64,000 bases of DNA from Mycolicibacterium fortuitum subsp. fortuitum (GCF_022179545.1 NZ_AP025518.1:2604001-2668000); one strand, 5' to 3'; positions 9,497-18,781 are shown, counted from the first letter of the stretch. Translations and numbers: made by a program. The notes: generated by a model from the letters alone, not told the origin.

Positions 9497-9961
9497 ATGC
9501 CGGGGATCGCCGAACTTGCCCTCGGAGCCGCGCCCATCGCCGGTGGTGCGATGCTCGGTGTGATCGCAGGCAACCTCAAGCCGCCGGACATCCGCGGCAT
9601 GATCACCAAGGATCTGGATCTGTTGGACCGGTTGCCCGCCGAAGATGTCGAACGGAAGGCGCGGCTCAAGGCCAGCATCGACGAACGTATCGACGGCTTG
9701 ATCGACGCGAGTGACCGCACTCGCGAAATTCGTGAAGCCGCGATGTCCTACCGTGGCAATTGGCGGGACATCGTCGTTTTCATCTGCGCGCTGCTGTTCA
9801 CGTTCATCTGGTGGAACGTCAGTCACAGCCGGGCCAACTGGCTGGTGATGTTCATCGCGATGATCATCGTGTCCATCGCCGCCGGCATCTATGCAGGGCG
9901 CGGAATACTCCGCGCGGTCAACACCTTCCTGCACCGCAACGACGACAAATCGCAGGCCTGA
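9497..9961 (+). CDS. Small membrane protein of the dapB operon, unknown function
   Basis: The 154-residue protein begins with a weakly hydrophobic glycine-rich stretch. A charged helical middle follows (about residues 35-80, rich in Asp, Glu, Arg), then two membrane segments (about 92-112 and 116-138). GAGAGGA precedes the ATG by 6 nt. It follows the flavodoxin-like gene by 13 bases on the same strand and is probably the last gene of the dapB operon. I recognise no named family. Confidence 0.72.
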   Translation: MPGIAELALGAAPIAGGAMLGVIAGNLKPPDIRGMITKDLDLLDRLPAEDVERKARLKASIDERIDGLIDASDRTREIREAAMSYRGNWRDIVVFICALLFTFIWWNVSHSRANWLVMFIAMIIVSIAAGIYAGRGILRAVNTFLHRNDDKSQA

Positions 9962-9968
9962 GCGAACC

Positions 9969-10886
9969 TCAGTAGTGGTACGTGTCGGACGGGGCCGGCA
10001 CGTGGTCCGGATCGTCGCTGTACTCGGGTTCGTGAATGCCGTACGCCCTGGCCAGATCGAGGATCTTGTTGGCCCGGGCGATACGGGGCAGATCTGACCC
10101 GTTGCGGATCTCGCCGCCGTCGCGCTGGAACTCGGCGAAAAACTCCTTCGCCCAGCTGATCTCGTCCTGAGACGGGGCCAGGCCCTCGTTCACCGTGGCG
10201 CACTGATCAGGGGTCAGGCAGATCTTGCCCGTCATGCCGAACTCGGCCGAGACCGCGGTGGCCTCCGACAGCCGCAGCGCGCTCGATCCCACGGTGGGGC
10301 CGTCGATCGCGCCGGGCAGACCGGCGGCCTTCGCGGCGATGGTGAACCGCGACCGCGCGTACGCCAACGTCGCCGGGTTGTCGCCGAAACCGGTGTCGCG
10401 CCTGAAGTCGCCGATACCGAACGCGAGCCGGAAAGCGCCCTTGGCCGAGGCGATCTCGGTGATCCGCTCCAGGCCGCGCGCGGTCTCCACCAGCGCGACG
10501 ATCGGAATGTTGGGCAGCCGCCGCGCGGTCTCGGTGACATGGTCCACCGATTCGACCATCGCCAGCATCACACCGCCGACAGAGGTCCCCGCCAGCATCT
10601 CCAGATCGTCCGCCCACCAGGGCGTGCCGAAGCCGTTGATCCGCACCCAGTCGCTGTTGCCGTCGGCCAGCCAGCGGGTCACCTTCTCGCGTGCGGCCAC
10701 CTTGTCCTTGGGAGCCACCGCATCCTCGATGTCGAGGACGACGATGTCGGCGTGGGAGCGGGCCGCGGGGGCGAACCGCTCGTACTGAGCGCCGTTTACC
10801 AGCAGCCAGCTCCGGGCCAGTACCGGGTCGATCCGGAAACCGGGCTCGGTGGGATGGGACTCGTCGGAGAAGGGCTGGTCATACAC
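9969..10886 (-). CDS. CitE-like aldolase/lyase (HpcH/HpaI family)
   Basis: The 305-residue TIM-barrel protein resembles citrate lyase beta-subunit-like enzymes that cleave malyl-CoA or citramalyl-CoA. Seen motifs are the substrate arginine and metal region SHADIVVLDIEDAVAPKDK (about 43-61), RINGFGTPW, the catalytic VALVETARGLE, and the metal aspartate segment FGIGDFRRDTG. No citrate lyase alpha or gamma genes are nearby, so it is not part of citrate lyase. The GTG at 10886 is the only good in-frame start. Its stop lies 8 bases from the preceding convergent gene. Confidence 0.87.
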   Translation of the reverse strand: MYDQPFSDESHPTEPGFRIDPVLARSWLLVNGAQYERFAPAARSHADIVVLDIEDAVAPKDKVAAREKVTRWLADGNSDWVRINGFGTPWWADDLEMLAGTSVGGVMLAMVESVDHVTETARRLPNIPIVALVETARGLERITEIASAKGAFRLAFGIGDFRRDTGFGDNPATLAYARSRFTIAAKAAGLPGAIDGPTVGSSALRLSEATAVSAEFGMTGKICLTPDQCATVNEGLAPSQDEISWAKEFFAEFQRDGGEIRNGSDLPRIARANKILDLARAYGIHEPEYSDDPDHVPAPSDTYHY

Positions 10887-10908
10887 GCCGTCAATCGTCG
10901 CTTACCGA

Positions 10909-11658
10909 TCATGCCGGGGTTAAAGCGGCCCCGAACACCCGCTCGGTGTTCTCCCAGTGTCGTTGCGCAGCCGCCTCGTCATACACCGCCGTGTGATCCG
11001 GCACCGCGAAGCCGTGCGCTGCGGGATAGAACTCGATGGTGTGGTCGACGGCGGCACCGGACAGCGCGTCCTCAAGGCGCTTGGCGTCGTCCTCGGTGAA
11101 GGAGGCGTCGTTCTCGGCCGCGGCCACATAAACGGTGGCCTGGATCTTGTCGGCCAGCAGGTGCGGGCTGTCCGGGTCGTCTGCGACCGCCAGGCGGCCG
11201 CCGTGGAACGACAGCGCAGCCGCGACCCGCTCCGGTACCCGGGTGGCGACGATCAACGAGGCGCGGCCACCCATGCAGTAGCCGGTGGTGCCGAACTTCT
11301 CGCCGGTGACGTCGGGTCGGGCAGCCAGATAGTCGAAGAACGCCTCGGCGTCCGCGGCGAAGATCTCCGGGGTGAGCGTGCCCATCAGCTCGAAGAGCTG
11401 CCTGCGCTGCTCCTGGTCGCTGAACACCGTGTTGAGGTCGAACGGCCCCCAGCCCGGGTTGCGGTAATAGACATCGGGTACCAGCACGACGTAACCGAAC
11501 CCCGCCAGCTTGGCCGCCATTTCTTCCATGGTGGGACGCAGACCACCCGCGTCGGGGAACAACACCACCCCGGGCCAGGGACCGGCCCCCTCCGGCGTGG
11601 CGACGGTGACCCGGCAGGTGCCGTCAGCTGTGGTGATCGAGTCTGTGGTGGTCGGCAT
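10909..11658 (-). CDS. Dienelactone hydrolase family protein
   Basis: This is a 249-residue alpha/beta hydrolase with the dienelactone hydrolase triad: nucleophile cysteine in GYCMGG (about residue 123), aspartate in AAENDAS, and histidine in AAHGFA. The family opens enol-lactones or related esters. Start ATG 11658 leaves only 42 bp to the divergent thyA start, so both promoters are packed together. An upstream TAGAAC 7 nt from the ATG is a weak -10. Specific substrate cannot be read from the sequence. Confidence 0.9.
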   Translation of the reverse strand: MPTTTDSITTADGTCRVTVATPEGAGPWPGVVLFPDAGGLRPTMEEMAAKLAGFGYVVLVPDVYYRNPGWGPFDLNTVFSDQEQRRQLFELMGTLTPEIFAADAEAFFDYLAARPDVTGEKFGTTGYCMGGRASLIVATRVPERVAAALSFHGGRLAVADDPDSPHLLADKIQATVYVAAAENDASFTEDDAKRLEDALSGAAVDHTIEFYPAAHGFAVPDHTAVYDEAAAQRHWENTERVFGAALTPA

Positions 11659-11688
11659 GGCTACCGTTCTACTCCTCGCGGCGGCACG

Positions 11689-11694
11689 TAAGCT
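11689..11694 (+). promoter_or_regulatory. -10 element of thyA, leaderless
   Basis: TAAGCT ends 6 nt before the thyA GTG at 11701. It lies in a 42-bp divergent gap shared with the dienelactone hydrolase gene. Confidence 0.5.
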
Positions 11695-11700
11695 GAGGGT

Positions 11701-12501
11701 GTGCCGATCCAGACCCCCTACGAGGACCTGTTGCGGAAGGTGACCGAGCAGGGCGTGGCGAAATCCGATCGCACCGGTACCGGCACCCGAAGTCTGTTCG
11801 GGCACCAGATGCGCTACGACCTGGCGGCCGGATTCCCGCTGATCACCACCAAGAAGGTGCATACCAAATCGGTGATCTATGAACTGCTGTGGTTCTTGCG
11901 CGGCGATTCGAACGTGCGGTGGCTGCAGGATCACGGTGTCACGATCTGGGATGAATGGGCCAGTGAGACAGGCGATCTCGGACCCGTCTACGGCGTTCAA
12001 TGGCGGTCGTGGCCGACACCGTCCGGTGAGCACATCGACCAGATCTCCAATGCCCTAGATCTGCTCAAGCGTGACCCCGATTCGCGCCGCAACATCGTCT
12101 CGGCCTGGAACGTCGGCGAGATTCCCCAGATGGCACTGCCGCCGTGCCACGCGTTCTTCCAGTTCTATGTCGCCGACGGCAAGCTGTCCTGCCAGCTGTA
12201 CCAGCGCAGTGCCGACCTCTTCCTGGGCGTGCCGTTCAACATCGCCAGCTACGCCCTGCTGACCCACATGATGGCTGCACAGGCCGGACTCGGTGTCGGC
12301 GAGTTCGTCTGGACCGGCGGCGACTGCCACATTTATGACAACCATGTCGACCAGGTGGCCCTGCAGCTCGGCAGGGAACCCAGACCGTATCCAGAACTGG
12401 TTCTGGCGCAACGCAATTCGATTTTCGATTACACCTATGAGGACATTGCGATTCTGAACTACGACCCGCACCCGGCAATCAAGGCGCCAGTCGCTGTATG
12501 A
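11701..12501 (+). CDS. thyA: Thymidylate synthase
   Basis: ThyA methylates dUMP to dTMP using methylene-tetrahydrofolate and releases dihydrofolate. The 266-residue protein is full length. It shows the catalytic cysteine in LPPCH, the phosphate-binding arginine segment DPDSRRNI, and the C-terminal IKAPVAV tail that closes the active site. GTG is the start by leaderless spacing. The stop overlaps the dfrA ATG (ATGA), which couples dihydrofolate production to its reduction. A second, unrelated thymidylate synthase (thyX) lies 13 kb downstream. Confidence 0.98.
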   Translation: MPIQTPYEDLLRKVTEQGVAKSDRTGTGTRSLFGHQMRYDLAAGFPLITTKKVHTKSVIYELLWFLRGDSNVRWLQDHGVTIWDEWASETGDLGPVYGVQWRSWPTPSGEHIDQISNALDLLKRDPDSRRNIVSAWNVGEIPQMALPPCHAFFQFYVADGKLSCQLYQRSADLFLGVPFNIASYALLTHMMAAQAGLGVGEFVWTGGDCHIYDNHVDQVALQLGREPRPYPELVLAQRNSIFDYTYEDIAILNYDPHPAIKAPVAV

Positions 12502-12989
12502 CCGACGATCTTCGACAGCTGGCGATGATCTGGGCACAGTCGACCTCTGGCGTCATCGGCCGCGACAACGGCATCCCGTGGCACCTACCCGAGGATCAGG
12601 CTCGGTTCAAGCAACTCACCGTCGGGCAGACCGTAATCATGGGCCGGCTGACCTGGGAATCGCTGCCCGCCAGGGTCCGCCCGCTGCCGGGGCGGCGCAA
12701 CGTCGTCATCACCCGTGATCCCGGATACATCGCCGAAGGTGCCGAGGTGCTGACCGGGCTCGACGATGTGTTCCGGGGCTGGGTGATCGGCGGGGCGCAG
12801 ATCTACGCCCAAGCCCTGCCGTTCGCAGTTCGCTGCGAGGTGACCGAGATCGACATCGACCTGCCGCCCGCGGCGGGTGACGCGATGGCGCCGGTGCTCG
12901 GCGACTCGTGGACCTGCACCACAGGGGAGTGGCTCACCAGCAGTGCGGGCCTGCGGTACCGCTACTGCAGCTACGTGCGGGCCCGGTAG
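12498..12989 (+). CDS. dfrA: Dihydrofolate reductase
   Basis: DfrA reduces dihydrofolate with NADPH and regenerates the folate consumed by ThyA. The 163-residue protein has the N-terminal [20 protein letters not shown] substrate loop, the acidic catalytic residue in [22 protein letters not shown], and the NADPH-binding [12 protein letters not shown]. Its ATG overlaps the thyA stop by 4 bases. It overlaps the convergent DUF4303 gene by 19 bases. It is the trimethoprim target. Confidence 0.97.
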   Translation: MTDDLRQLAMIWAQSTSGVIGRDNGIPWHLPEDQARFKQLTVGQTVIMGRLTWESLPARVRPLPGRRNVVITRDPGYIAEGAEVLTGLDDVFRGWVIGGAQIYAQALPFAVRCEVTEIDIDLPPAAGDAMAPVLGDSWTCTTGEWLTSSAGLRYRYCSYVRAR

Positions 12990-14212
12990 CCGGCGAGCCG
13001 GCGTACCTCGCTGTCAGGATCCTCGGCCTCAAGCCGCGCCAGGCTGCTCTCCAGTGCCCGCACCACCCCATCGTCGAGATTTCGGGGAGCCATCGGACCG
13101 ATCAGATCGCCGATGACGACGACGGCGTGACGCCGGATCACCGGGTCAGCGTGGTCCAGGCCGGGCCGGACCCCAGGCAGATCGGCGGCGTCGAGAGTGC
13201 AGTAGCCGCGGCCGGGCTTGAGCTCGTCGGCGACCAGATCGGCGATCGACGCATCGGCCAGCCCGGCTCCCAGCAGGTCATAGGTCAGTGGAGCGTGTCC
13301 GCGGCCGTGATCGCGGAACGAGGTGTACGGCGCGGTCACCGCCGCGGCCCGGGTCGCGGGCGGAAGGTCGTGTCGCGCCAGCACTTCTCGGCCCGCACCG
13401 AGGCGACCGAGGGCGGCGGCAACCCAATCGTGCCCGTTGCCTCCCAGCGGGAGGGCTGCCCAGAGTGCTTCCAGCACGTCAGGGGTCGCCACGTTCAGAT
13501 CCGCCAAGAGCTTGGCGCCCTTCCACGCGGTGTCGCGCCGGGTAAGGGCGGCGATCCCCACCGGCACGGCGGCCTCACCCAAGTCGATGAGCAGTTGGGC
13601 GGCGCGTTCCTGTCCCAGATCCGATGGCGGCCCGGGCGTGAACCCTGCGGCCGCGGCCAGGGCCGCGACACGTGGGCGGACCGGCATGGACAGCACCGCA
13701 CGTTCGGCGTCGGCGGAGGCCGCATAGTCGGGGAAGTGGCGCACCAACTCCTCAGGCGTGACCGACCGGACCAGGAGGTCGCCGGCCTCGTCGTCGAGGT
13801 AGACCACCACGTCGTCGGGCAGTGTGCCGTCGGCGACGAGTGCGGTGCGCGTCCGGGCGGCGATGTTCAGCATCGCCTGTGCGAAGCGGTCCCACTCGTG
13901 TTCCCACTGCTCACGGGGAAGCCCCGTCACCGCTGCGCTGAGTCGATCGCCCCACGCCGAATCGGTTTCACCCCACTCGTAGTCCTGGTGCTCCCAATCC
14001 GGCGGGCTGAACCGGCAGTCCGGGTCCTCGACCGACTCCTCGGTGGCCAAGGCCAGGTTGGGCAGGTAGATCACGCCGGTGGTCTCGGCGTAGAACTCGC
14101 TGAACGCCACCGCATACGGCGTTTCGGACGTGGCCGCCCGGGCCATCGCTCGGACCGCGCTCGACGCGGCCAAAGTCAACTCCGTCTCGAACGCATCCCA
14201 GTCGAACGCCAC
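12971..14212 (-). CDS. DUF4303-domain protein with HEAT-like C-terminus
   Basis: The 413-residue protein starts with a DUF4303-like domain (about 1-170; [41 protein letters not shown]). About 230 residues of short helical Ala/Leu-rich repeats follow, resembling HEAT or PBS-lyase-type repeats (for example [17 protein letters not shown]). DUF4303 is found in bacterial immunity-type and uncharacterised proteins; no function is established. GTG 14212 begins the domain sensibly, and GATACT stands 7 nt before it. It converges on dfrA and overlaps it by 19 bases. Confidence 0.7.
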   Translation of the reverse strand: MAFDWDAFETELTLAASSAVRAMARAATSETPYAVAFSEFYAETTGVIYLPNLALATEESVEDPDCRFSPPDWEHQDYEWGETDSAWGDRLSAAVTGLPREQWEHEWDRFAQAMLNIAARTRTALVADGTLPDDVVVYLDDEAGDLLVRSVTPEELVRHFPDYAASADAERAVLSMPVRPRVAALAAAAGFTPGPPSDLGQERAAQLLIDLGEAAVPVGIAALTRRDTAWKGAKLLADLNVATPDVLEALWAALPLGGNGHDWVAAALGRLGAGREVLARHDLPPATRAAAVTAPYTSFRDHGRGHAPLTYDLLGAGLADASIADLVADELKPGRGYCTLDAADLPGVRPGLDHADPVIRRHAVVVIGDLIGPMAPRNLDDGVVRALESSLARLEAEDPDSEVRRLAGYRART

Positions 14213-14237
14213 GCGGACAAGTATCGCCAACGCACCC

Positions 14238-14362
14238 GCTCCGCTACTTGTCGGTGCCCTCGCTCCAATCTGCTCCGCTACTTGTCGGTCCTCTCGCTCC
14301 AATCCGCTCCGCTACTTGTCGGTCCTCTCGCTCCAATCCGCTCCGCTACTTGTCGGTGCCCT
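14238..14362. repeat. 34-bp tandem repeat, 3.7 copies
   Basis: The unit GCTCCGCTACTTGTCGG plus 17 further bases recurs with an exact 34-bp period: the CCGCTACTTGTCGGT core starts at 14241, 14275, 14309 and 14343. Copies differ at one or two positions. The array fills the divergent gap between the DUF4303 gene and the YcaQ-like glycosylase gene, ending 17 bases before the latter's GTG. Because 34 is not a multiple of 3 it is not coding. Confidence 0.95.
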
Positions 14363-14378
14363 AGGGAACGATGGCAAG

Positions 14379-15581
14379 GTGGCTACCCTAACGACCGCGC
14401 AGGCCCGCCGCGTCGCCATCGCAGCCCAGGGGTTTCATGAACCCAAGCCTCGCGGTGCGGTGACGCGCGCACATCTGCGGAGGCTGATCTCCCGGATTCA
14501 GGTGCTGCAGCTGGATTCGGTGTCGGTGGCGGTACGGGCGCACTACGCGCCGGTGTTCAGCCGGCTGGGTCCTTATGACCGTTACACGCTCGACCGCGCT
14601 GCATGGTCACACAGTGCACGCTCACCTCGGCTGCTCGTAGAGTACTGGGCGCACGAGGCCGCGCTGATGGCTGTCGAGGATTGGCCGCTGCTGAGGTGGC
14701 GGATGCGCGAGTACACGCACGGCCGCTGGGGCAAAGAGATCGTCCGCAAGAATCAGAAGCTCGCTGACGACGTGGTCGCCGCGGTGGCGGCCCTCGGGCC
14801 GTCCACCGCGGGGCAGATCGAGGCCCACCTGGAATCCGCGCCGCGCGGGCGCAAAGGACCGTGGTGGGACCGCAGCGACACCAAGTGGGTGGCCGAGGCG
14901 CTGTGGTCGGCAGGTGTCTTGACGACGGCGACGCGCGTCGGCTTCGCCCGGCACTACGACCTCACCGAAAGGGTGCTACCGCCAGAGGTGCTGGCCAGAG
15001 AGGTCGACGACGAGGAGGCGTTCCGCGAGCTGGCGTTGCGGGCGGCTACCGCCCTGGGCGTCGGCACCGAAGCCGACATCCGCGACTACTTCCGGATGGG
15101 GGCCAAGCAGATCAAGCCCGCGATCGCCAAGCTGGTCGCCGATGGCGAGCTCGAGCCCGTGGACGTCGAAGGCGTTCCGGCCTATCTACGAGCAGGTCAG
15201 ATCGTGCCGCGTCGCGACCGGGGGACCGCACTGTTGTGTCCGTTCGACCCGTTGATCTTCTTCCGTCCGCGGGTGGAGCGGCTGTTCAACTTCCACTACC
15301 GCATCGAGATCTACACGCCGGCGCCTAAGCGGCAATTCGGTTACTACGTATGGCCTTTCATGCTCGACGGTGAACTGGTGGGACGGGTGGACCTCAAACG
15401 TACCGACGCCGCGTTGCAGGTGCCCGGCGCGTTCATGGAGGACGGCCAGGACCCCGCGCGGGTGGCGGAGGCCCTGGCCGTCGAGCTGAGGACGATGGCG
15501 TCTTGGCTGGGGGTGGGCGAAGTCGAGGTAGGGGGCCGTGGCGACCTCGCCGAGCCGTTACGTCGCCGGATCCTCAGCTAG
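14379..15581 (+). CDS. Winged-helix DNA glycosylase of the YcaQ/AlkX (HTH_42) family
   Basis: The 400-residue protein belongs to the HTH_42 superfamily, whose members excise alkylated bases and unhook interstrand crosslinks. The diagnostic catalytic Q-x-D motif is present as QLD (residues 44-46) within SRIQVLQLDSVSVAVRAHY, placing it nearer the YcaQ/AlkX branch than the QxQ AlkZ branch. The rest is the tandem winged-helix core and a C-terminal beta-barrel segment with LLCPFDPLIFFRPRVERLF. The start GTG 14379 follows the tandem repeat; a longer frame back to 14130 reads through the repeat and is rejected. It overlaps the permease gene by 24 bases tail-to-tail. Confidence 0.85.
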   Translation: MATLTTAQARRVAIAAQGFHEPKPRGAVTRAHLRRLISRIQVLQLDSVSVAVRAHYAPVFSRLGPYDRYTLDRAAWSHSARSPRLLVEYWAHEAALMAVEDWPLLRWRMREYTHGRWGKEIVRKNQKLADDVVAAVAALGPSTAGQIEAHLESAPRGRKGPWWDRSDTKWVAEALWSAGVLTTATRVGFARHYDLTERVLPPEVLAREVDDEEAFRELALRAATALGVGTEADIRDYFRMGAKQIKPAIAKLVADGELEPVDVEGVPAYLRAGQIVPRRDRGTALLCPFDPLIFFRPRVERLFNFHYRIEIYTPAPKRQFGYYVWPFMLDGELVGRVDLKRTDAALQVPGAFMEDGQDPARVAEALAVELRTMASWLGVGEVEVGGRGDLAEPLRRRILS

Positions 15582-16964
15582 TTCAGGGACCCCGCGCCCT
15601 CGGAACATGTTGGTGGCGAAAATGATCGCGCCGATCACCAGCCACACGATGCCGCCGATCTTGGCCAAGGCGTCGGCGTTGAGCAACACGTAGCCGATGA
15701 TCAGGAATCCGATGGTCGGCACCACGAGATGCAGCAGGTAGTTGCCGGACTTCTGGCGGACCACGTAATACCAGATGACCGACGCGTGCAGCAGACAGAA
15801 GCCGAACAGCGCACCGAAATTGACCAGAGACGAGATCAATCCGATCTGGCCGACGAAGAACAGCACCAGCACCAGGCTCAGCGCGCTGACCACCAGGATG
15901 GCCGCGATCGGCACCTTGCGGGAGCTGATGGTGGACAAGAACGCGGGCAGTTGGCGGTCACGGCTCATCGAGAACAGCAGCCTGCTGGTGGCGGCCTGGG
16001 CGGCCATCGCGTTGGCGAAGCCGACGGCGAGCACATTGACCACGAAGAACGCGTTCATCCAGCCGGTGCTCGAAGCGGCCTGCACCAGCAGGAAAAACGC
16101 ATTGCCCACCTCGTCGTCACCGAACGATTCGCGGCCTCCGGCCAGCAGGCTGGCCAGCCAGGTCTGGGTGATGAACAGAAATGCCACCACGAACAGGGCG
16201 ACGATCATCGCGCGGCCGGCGGGGTTCTTCTTGCCGGTCGATTCCTCGGCGAGCGTGGAGATGCCGTCGAAGCCGAGGAAGCTCAGGACCGCGATCGACA
16301 GGGCCGCCGCGATCAACGGCGCGGTGACCAACTCCGAATTCCAGATCGGCAGGGTGCTCCATCCGACGTCGGGCAGTGATTGTGCGTTGATGGCGCGTAC
16401 CGCGATGATCACGAACAGCACGACGAAAACCAGTTCCACGGCGAGGAATACGCGGTTCACGAGCTTCAGCGAACCCACGCCGAGCAGGTTGATGGTCGTG
16501 TTCACCACCACGAAGACAATCGCCCACACCCAGCGCGGCGTGCCCGGAAAGAGCCCGACCATGGATTCGGCGGCAAAGACATAGAGCAGGGTCGGGATCA
16601 ACAGGTAATCGAGCAGGATGGCCCAGCCGGCGAAGAAGCCGAGGCCGGGGTGGATACCGCGGCCCACGTAGGCGTACACCGAGCCTGCCAATGGGAACGA
16701 CTTGGCCATCTGGGAGTAGGCCAGTGCGGTGAACACCATCGCGATCAGGCCGATGAGATAGACCAGCGGCACCATGCCCGACGCGCTGTTGTACACCGTC
16801 CCGAAGATGGTCCACGGCGCGATGGGCACCATGAAGACCAGGCCGTAGACGATGAGGTCGGCCGTGGAGACGGAGCGGCTGAGTTCCTGCTTGTAGCCGA
16901 ATGATTCGAGATCGCGTTGCCCTTCACCGGTGGTGAGACGGGCGGCGGCCGCTTCGGTTGCCAT
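15558..16964 (-). CDS. APC-superfamily amino-acid permease
   Basis: The 468-residue integral membrane transporter has about 12 hydrophobic segments. The APC signature appears near the first helix (LIVYGLVFMVPIAPWTIFG) and in the conserved GFDGISTLAEES loop of helix 6. It probably imports an amino acid or amine; the substrate is not readable. It lies 28 bases downstream of a proline-iminopeptidase-like gene on the same strand, suggesting a peptide or amino-acid use operon. Both would be under the divergent GntR regulator through the palindrome at 17927-17957. Confidence 0.9.
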   Translation of the reverse strand: MATEAAAARLTTGEGQRDLESFGYKQELSRSVSTADLIVYGLVFMVPIAPWTIFGTVYNSASGMVPLVYLIGLIAMVFTALAYSQMAKSFPLAGSVYAYVGRGIHPGLGFFAGWAILLDYLLIPTLLYVFAAESMVGLFPGTPRWVWAIVFVVVNTTINLLGVGSLKLVNRVFLAVELVFVVLFVIIAVRAINAQSLPDVGWSTLPIWNSELVTAPLIAAALSIAVLSFLGFDGISTLAEESTGKKNPAGRAMIVALFVVAFLFITQTWLASLLAGGRESFGDDEVGNAFFLLVQAASSTGWMNAFFVVNVLAVGFANAMAAQAATSRLLFSMSRDRQLPAFLSTISSRKVPIAAILVVSALSLVLVLFFVGQIGLISSLVNFGALFGFCLLHASVIWYYVVRQKSGNYLLHLVVPTIGFLIIGYVLLNADALAKIGGIVWLVIGAIIFATNMFRGRGVPELAEDPAT

Positions 16965-16992
16965 GGCGTTCCTGTCGAGTCGAAGGGGAAGG

Positions 16993-17922
16993 TCAGACCC
17001 GGGCGGCTGCGGCCAGATCGTGCTGATTGAGGAACTCTGCGATCACCGAGCGGAACTCTTCGGGCTTCTCCAGGTGCGTGCAGTGGCTGGTGTCAGCGAA
17101 CACGTGAGCACGGGCGTCGGGAATGAGGTCGACATAGGGCTGCCAGGTCGCCGGGGTGGCCTCGTCGAACTCGCCGGCGACGACGAGCGTCGGGGCGGTG
17201 ACCGAGGGCAGCCGGTCGATGATGCTCCAGTCGCGCAGAGTTCCGATGACGTGAAACTCGTTGGGGCCGTTCATGGTGTGGTACACCGTCGGCTCGGCCT
17301 CCATCTGGGCCACGGTGTCGGCGAAGTCCTTGGGCATCGGCTCGACCCGGCAGACGTGGCGGCGGTAGAACTCGTCCGTGGCGGCCAGGTATGCGGGATC
17401 GGTGACCGTGCCGTCGGCCTCATGCCGATCCAACGCGGCCCGGACCTCCGCCGGCAGCTGTGCGCGCAGCTCGGCAGCGCCCTCGACCCACAGTTGCATC
17501 GAGGCGGGGGAGTTGCAGATCGACAGGGAGGCCAGTCCAGCCGGGGCGCGGACGGCGATCTCGGCGCCGAGCATGCCGCCCCACGATTGTCCGAGCACGT
17601 GGTAGCGGTCGAGGCCGAGGGCCTCACGGACGGTGTGGAACTCGTCGACGAAGAGTTGTGGGGTCCAGAAGTCGGCGGGCGCGTCGGGCAGGTGAGTGCT
17701 GTTGCCGCAGCCCAACTGGTCGTAGTGGATGACGGTGCGGCCGGTCTCGTCGGCCAGGGCGGCGATGTTGGCGACGTAATTGTGGGCCATGCCCGGTCCA
17801 CCGTGCAGGACGAACAACGGAAGAGCGTCGGGGCGGGCACTTTCGGGTGTGGTGACCTGGACCCAGGTCTCGTGACCGCGGAAGGGCACCATGCGGGTGG
17901 AACGAGGCATGGCGGTCAGCAT
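16993..17922 (-). CDS. Proline iminopeptidase-like alpha/beta hydrolase (S33)
   Basis: The 309-residue protein has the S33 family pattern: HGGPGMAHNYV oxyanion motif, nucleophile serine in GQSWGG (about residue 112), aspartate near GEFDEAT, and histidine in TSHCTHLEKPE. Such enzymes release N-terminal proline or hydrolyse small amides. ATG 17922 is used, but ATG 17910 is also possible. The gene precedes the APC permease by 28 bases. A perfect 31-bp palindrome begins 5 bases upstream, so a dimeric repressor, most likely the divergent GntR protein, should control it. Confidence 0.88.
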   Translation of the reverse strand: MLTAMPRSTRMVPFRGHETWVQVTTPESARPDALPLFVLHGGPGMAHNYVANIAALADETGRTVIHYDQLGCGNSTHLPDAPADFWTPQLFVDEFHTVREALGLDRYHVLGQSWGGMLGAEIAVRAPAGLASLSICNSPASMQLWVEGAAELRAQLPAEVRAALDRHEADGTVTDPAYLAATDEFYRRHVCRVEPMPKDFADTVAQMEAEPTVYHTMNGPNEFHVIGTLRDWSIIDRLPSVTAPTLVVAGEFDEATPATWQPYVDLIPDARAHVFADTSHCTHLEKPEEFRSVIAEFLNQHDLAAAARV

Positions 17923-17926
17923 GAAC

Positions 17927-17957
17927 CATTAATGGTCTTGTGACAAGACCATTAATG
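17927..17957. promoter_or_regulatory. Perfect 31-bp palindromic operator between the peptidase/permease operon and the GntR gene
   Basis: The left arm is CATTAATGGTCTTGT (17927-17941), the centre base is G (17942), and the right arm is the exact reverse complement (17943-17957). The core TTGT-G-ACAA fits the GT-N-AC type half-sites of FadR-subfamily GntR proteins. It sits between the divergent starts at 17922 and 17993 and would regulate both directions. Confidence 0.85.
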
Positions 17958-17979
17958 AGGATTTAATTTGGCACGTCGA

Positions 17980-17985
17980 TATTGT
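17980..17985 (+). promoter_or_regulatory. -10 element of the GntR gene, leaderless
   Basis: TATTGT ends 7 nt before ATG 17993. This favours 17993 over the GTG at 17984 as the start. Confidence 0.5.
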
Positions 17986-17992
17986 GTTGCCC

Positions 17993-18781
17993 ATGGGGAA
18001 TCCCGAGCCGCAGCCGACAGAGCCCGCGGGCACCACGCCCGGGCTGCTCGAGCGCGAACTCGAACCCTCGTCGCGCGTGGATGAGATCACCGACCGTCTC
18101 GTCACGGCGGTGGCGATCGGCGAATACCTGCCCGGATCGCGCCTGCCTGCCGAGCGCGAACTCGCCGCGGCGCTGCGGGTCGGGCGGATGACGGTACGCG
18201 CGGCCCTGGCCCGGCTGGTCGAGTTGGGCTTGGTGGAAACCCGCCGCAGCGGCCGCGGCGGCGGCACCTACGTGCTGCAGCAATGGCCGGAGTCGTCAAC
18301 CCCCGCCGTCGGGCGCACCCTGACCACACGACTCGACGAACTGCGAGACCGCTGCGATGCCATCTGCCGAATCCACGGCGCGGTATGCCGTGCGGCCGCG
18401 GAGTCCCGAACGGATCGGGACCTCGAGGTGCTGCGGGAACGGCTCGAGGCCTACCGCTGCGCGGACAGTGGTCTGGCCGCCCAGCAGGCGGACAGCGCGC
18501 TGCATCTGGCGATCATGGACGCGGCCGGCAACACCGTGCTCAAACAGATGCTGCTCGAGTTGGAAGCGTCCGTCAGCATCGCCGCACCGGCCCACCTGTG
18601 GGGTGAAGCAGCGACCATGCGCGAGATGGAGTTACGGGCGCTGCGGGAGCACGAACAGCTGATCGACGCGATCGCCGGGCGTCGCGGGGACGACGCCGAA
18701 GCGCTGGCACGCGCACACCTGGCGATCGACTTCGAACACATCTCGGCCGCGATGCGGCGAGCCGGAGGACCCGCCGACTGA
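17993..18781 (+). CDS. GntR-family regulator, FadR/FCD subfamily
   Basis: The 262-residue regulator has an N-terminal winged helix (about 30-95; ITDRLVTAVAIGEYLPGSRLPAERELAAAL and GRMTVRAALARLVELGLVETR) and an all-helical FCD ligand domain (about 115-250) with the metal-ligand histidines in SALHLAIMDAAGN and LREHEQLIDAI. The winged helix is followed by the typical GRGGGTYV turn. It faces the peptidase and APC permease genes across a 31-bp palindrome, so it most likely represses them and itself. The inducer is probably a small carboxylate or amino acid; this is inference. Confidence 0.9.
   Translation: MGNPEPQPTEPAGTTPGLLERELEPSSRVDEITDRLVTAVAIGEYLPGSRLPAERELAAALRVGRMTVRAALARLVELGLVETRRSGRGGGTYVLQQWPESSTPAVGRTLTTRLDELRDRCDAICRIHGAVCRAAAESRTDRDLEVLRERLEAYRCADSGLAAQQADSALHLAIMDAAGNTVLKQMLLELEASVSIAAPAHLWGEAATMREMELRALREHEQLIDAIAGRRGDDAEALARAHLAIDFEHISAAMRRAGGPAD

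Noticed and set aside
14238..14358. Possible PafBC promoter in the 34-bp repeat
   Set aside because: TGTCGGTG is exact only in copies 1 and 4, and no TAnnnT lies 8 nt downstream in any copy; retained only as a speculative remark.
12908..14440. 510-residue plus-strand open frame
   Set aside because: It is antisense to the DUF4303 gene and runs through the 34-bp repeat; composition is shadow-like.
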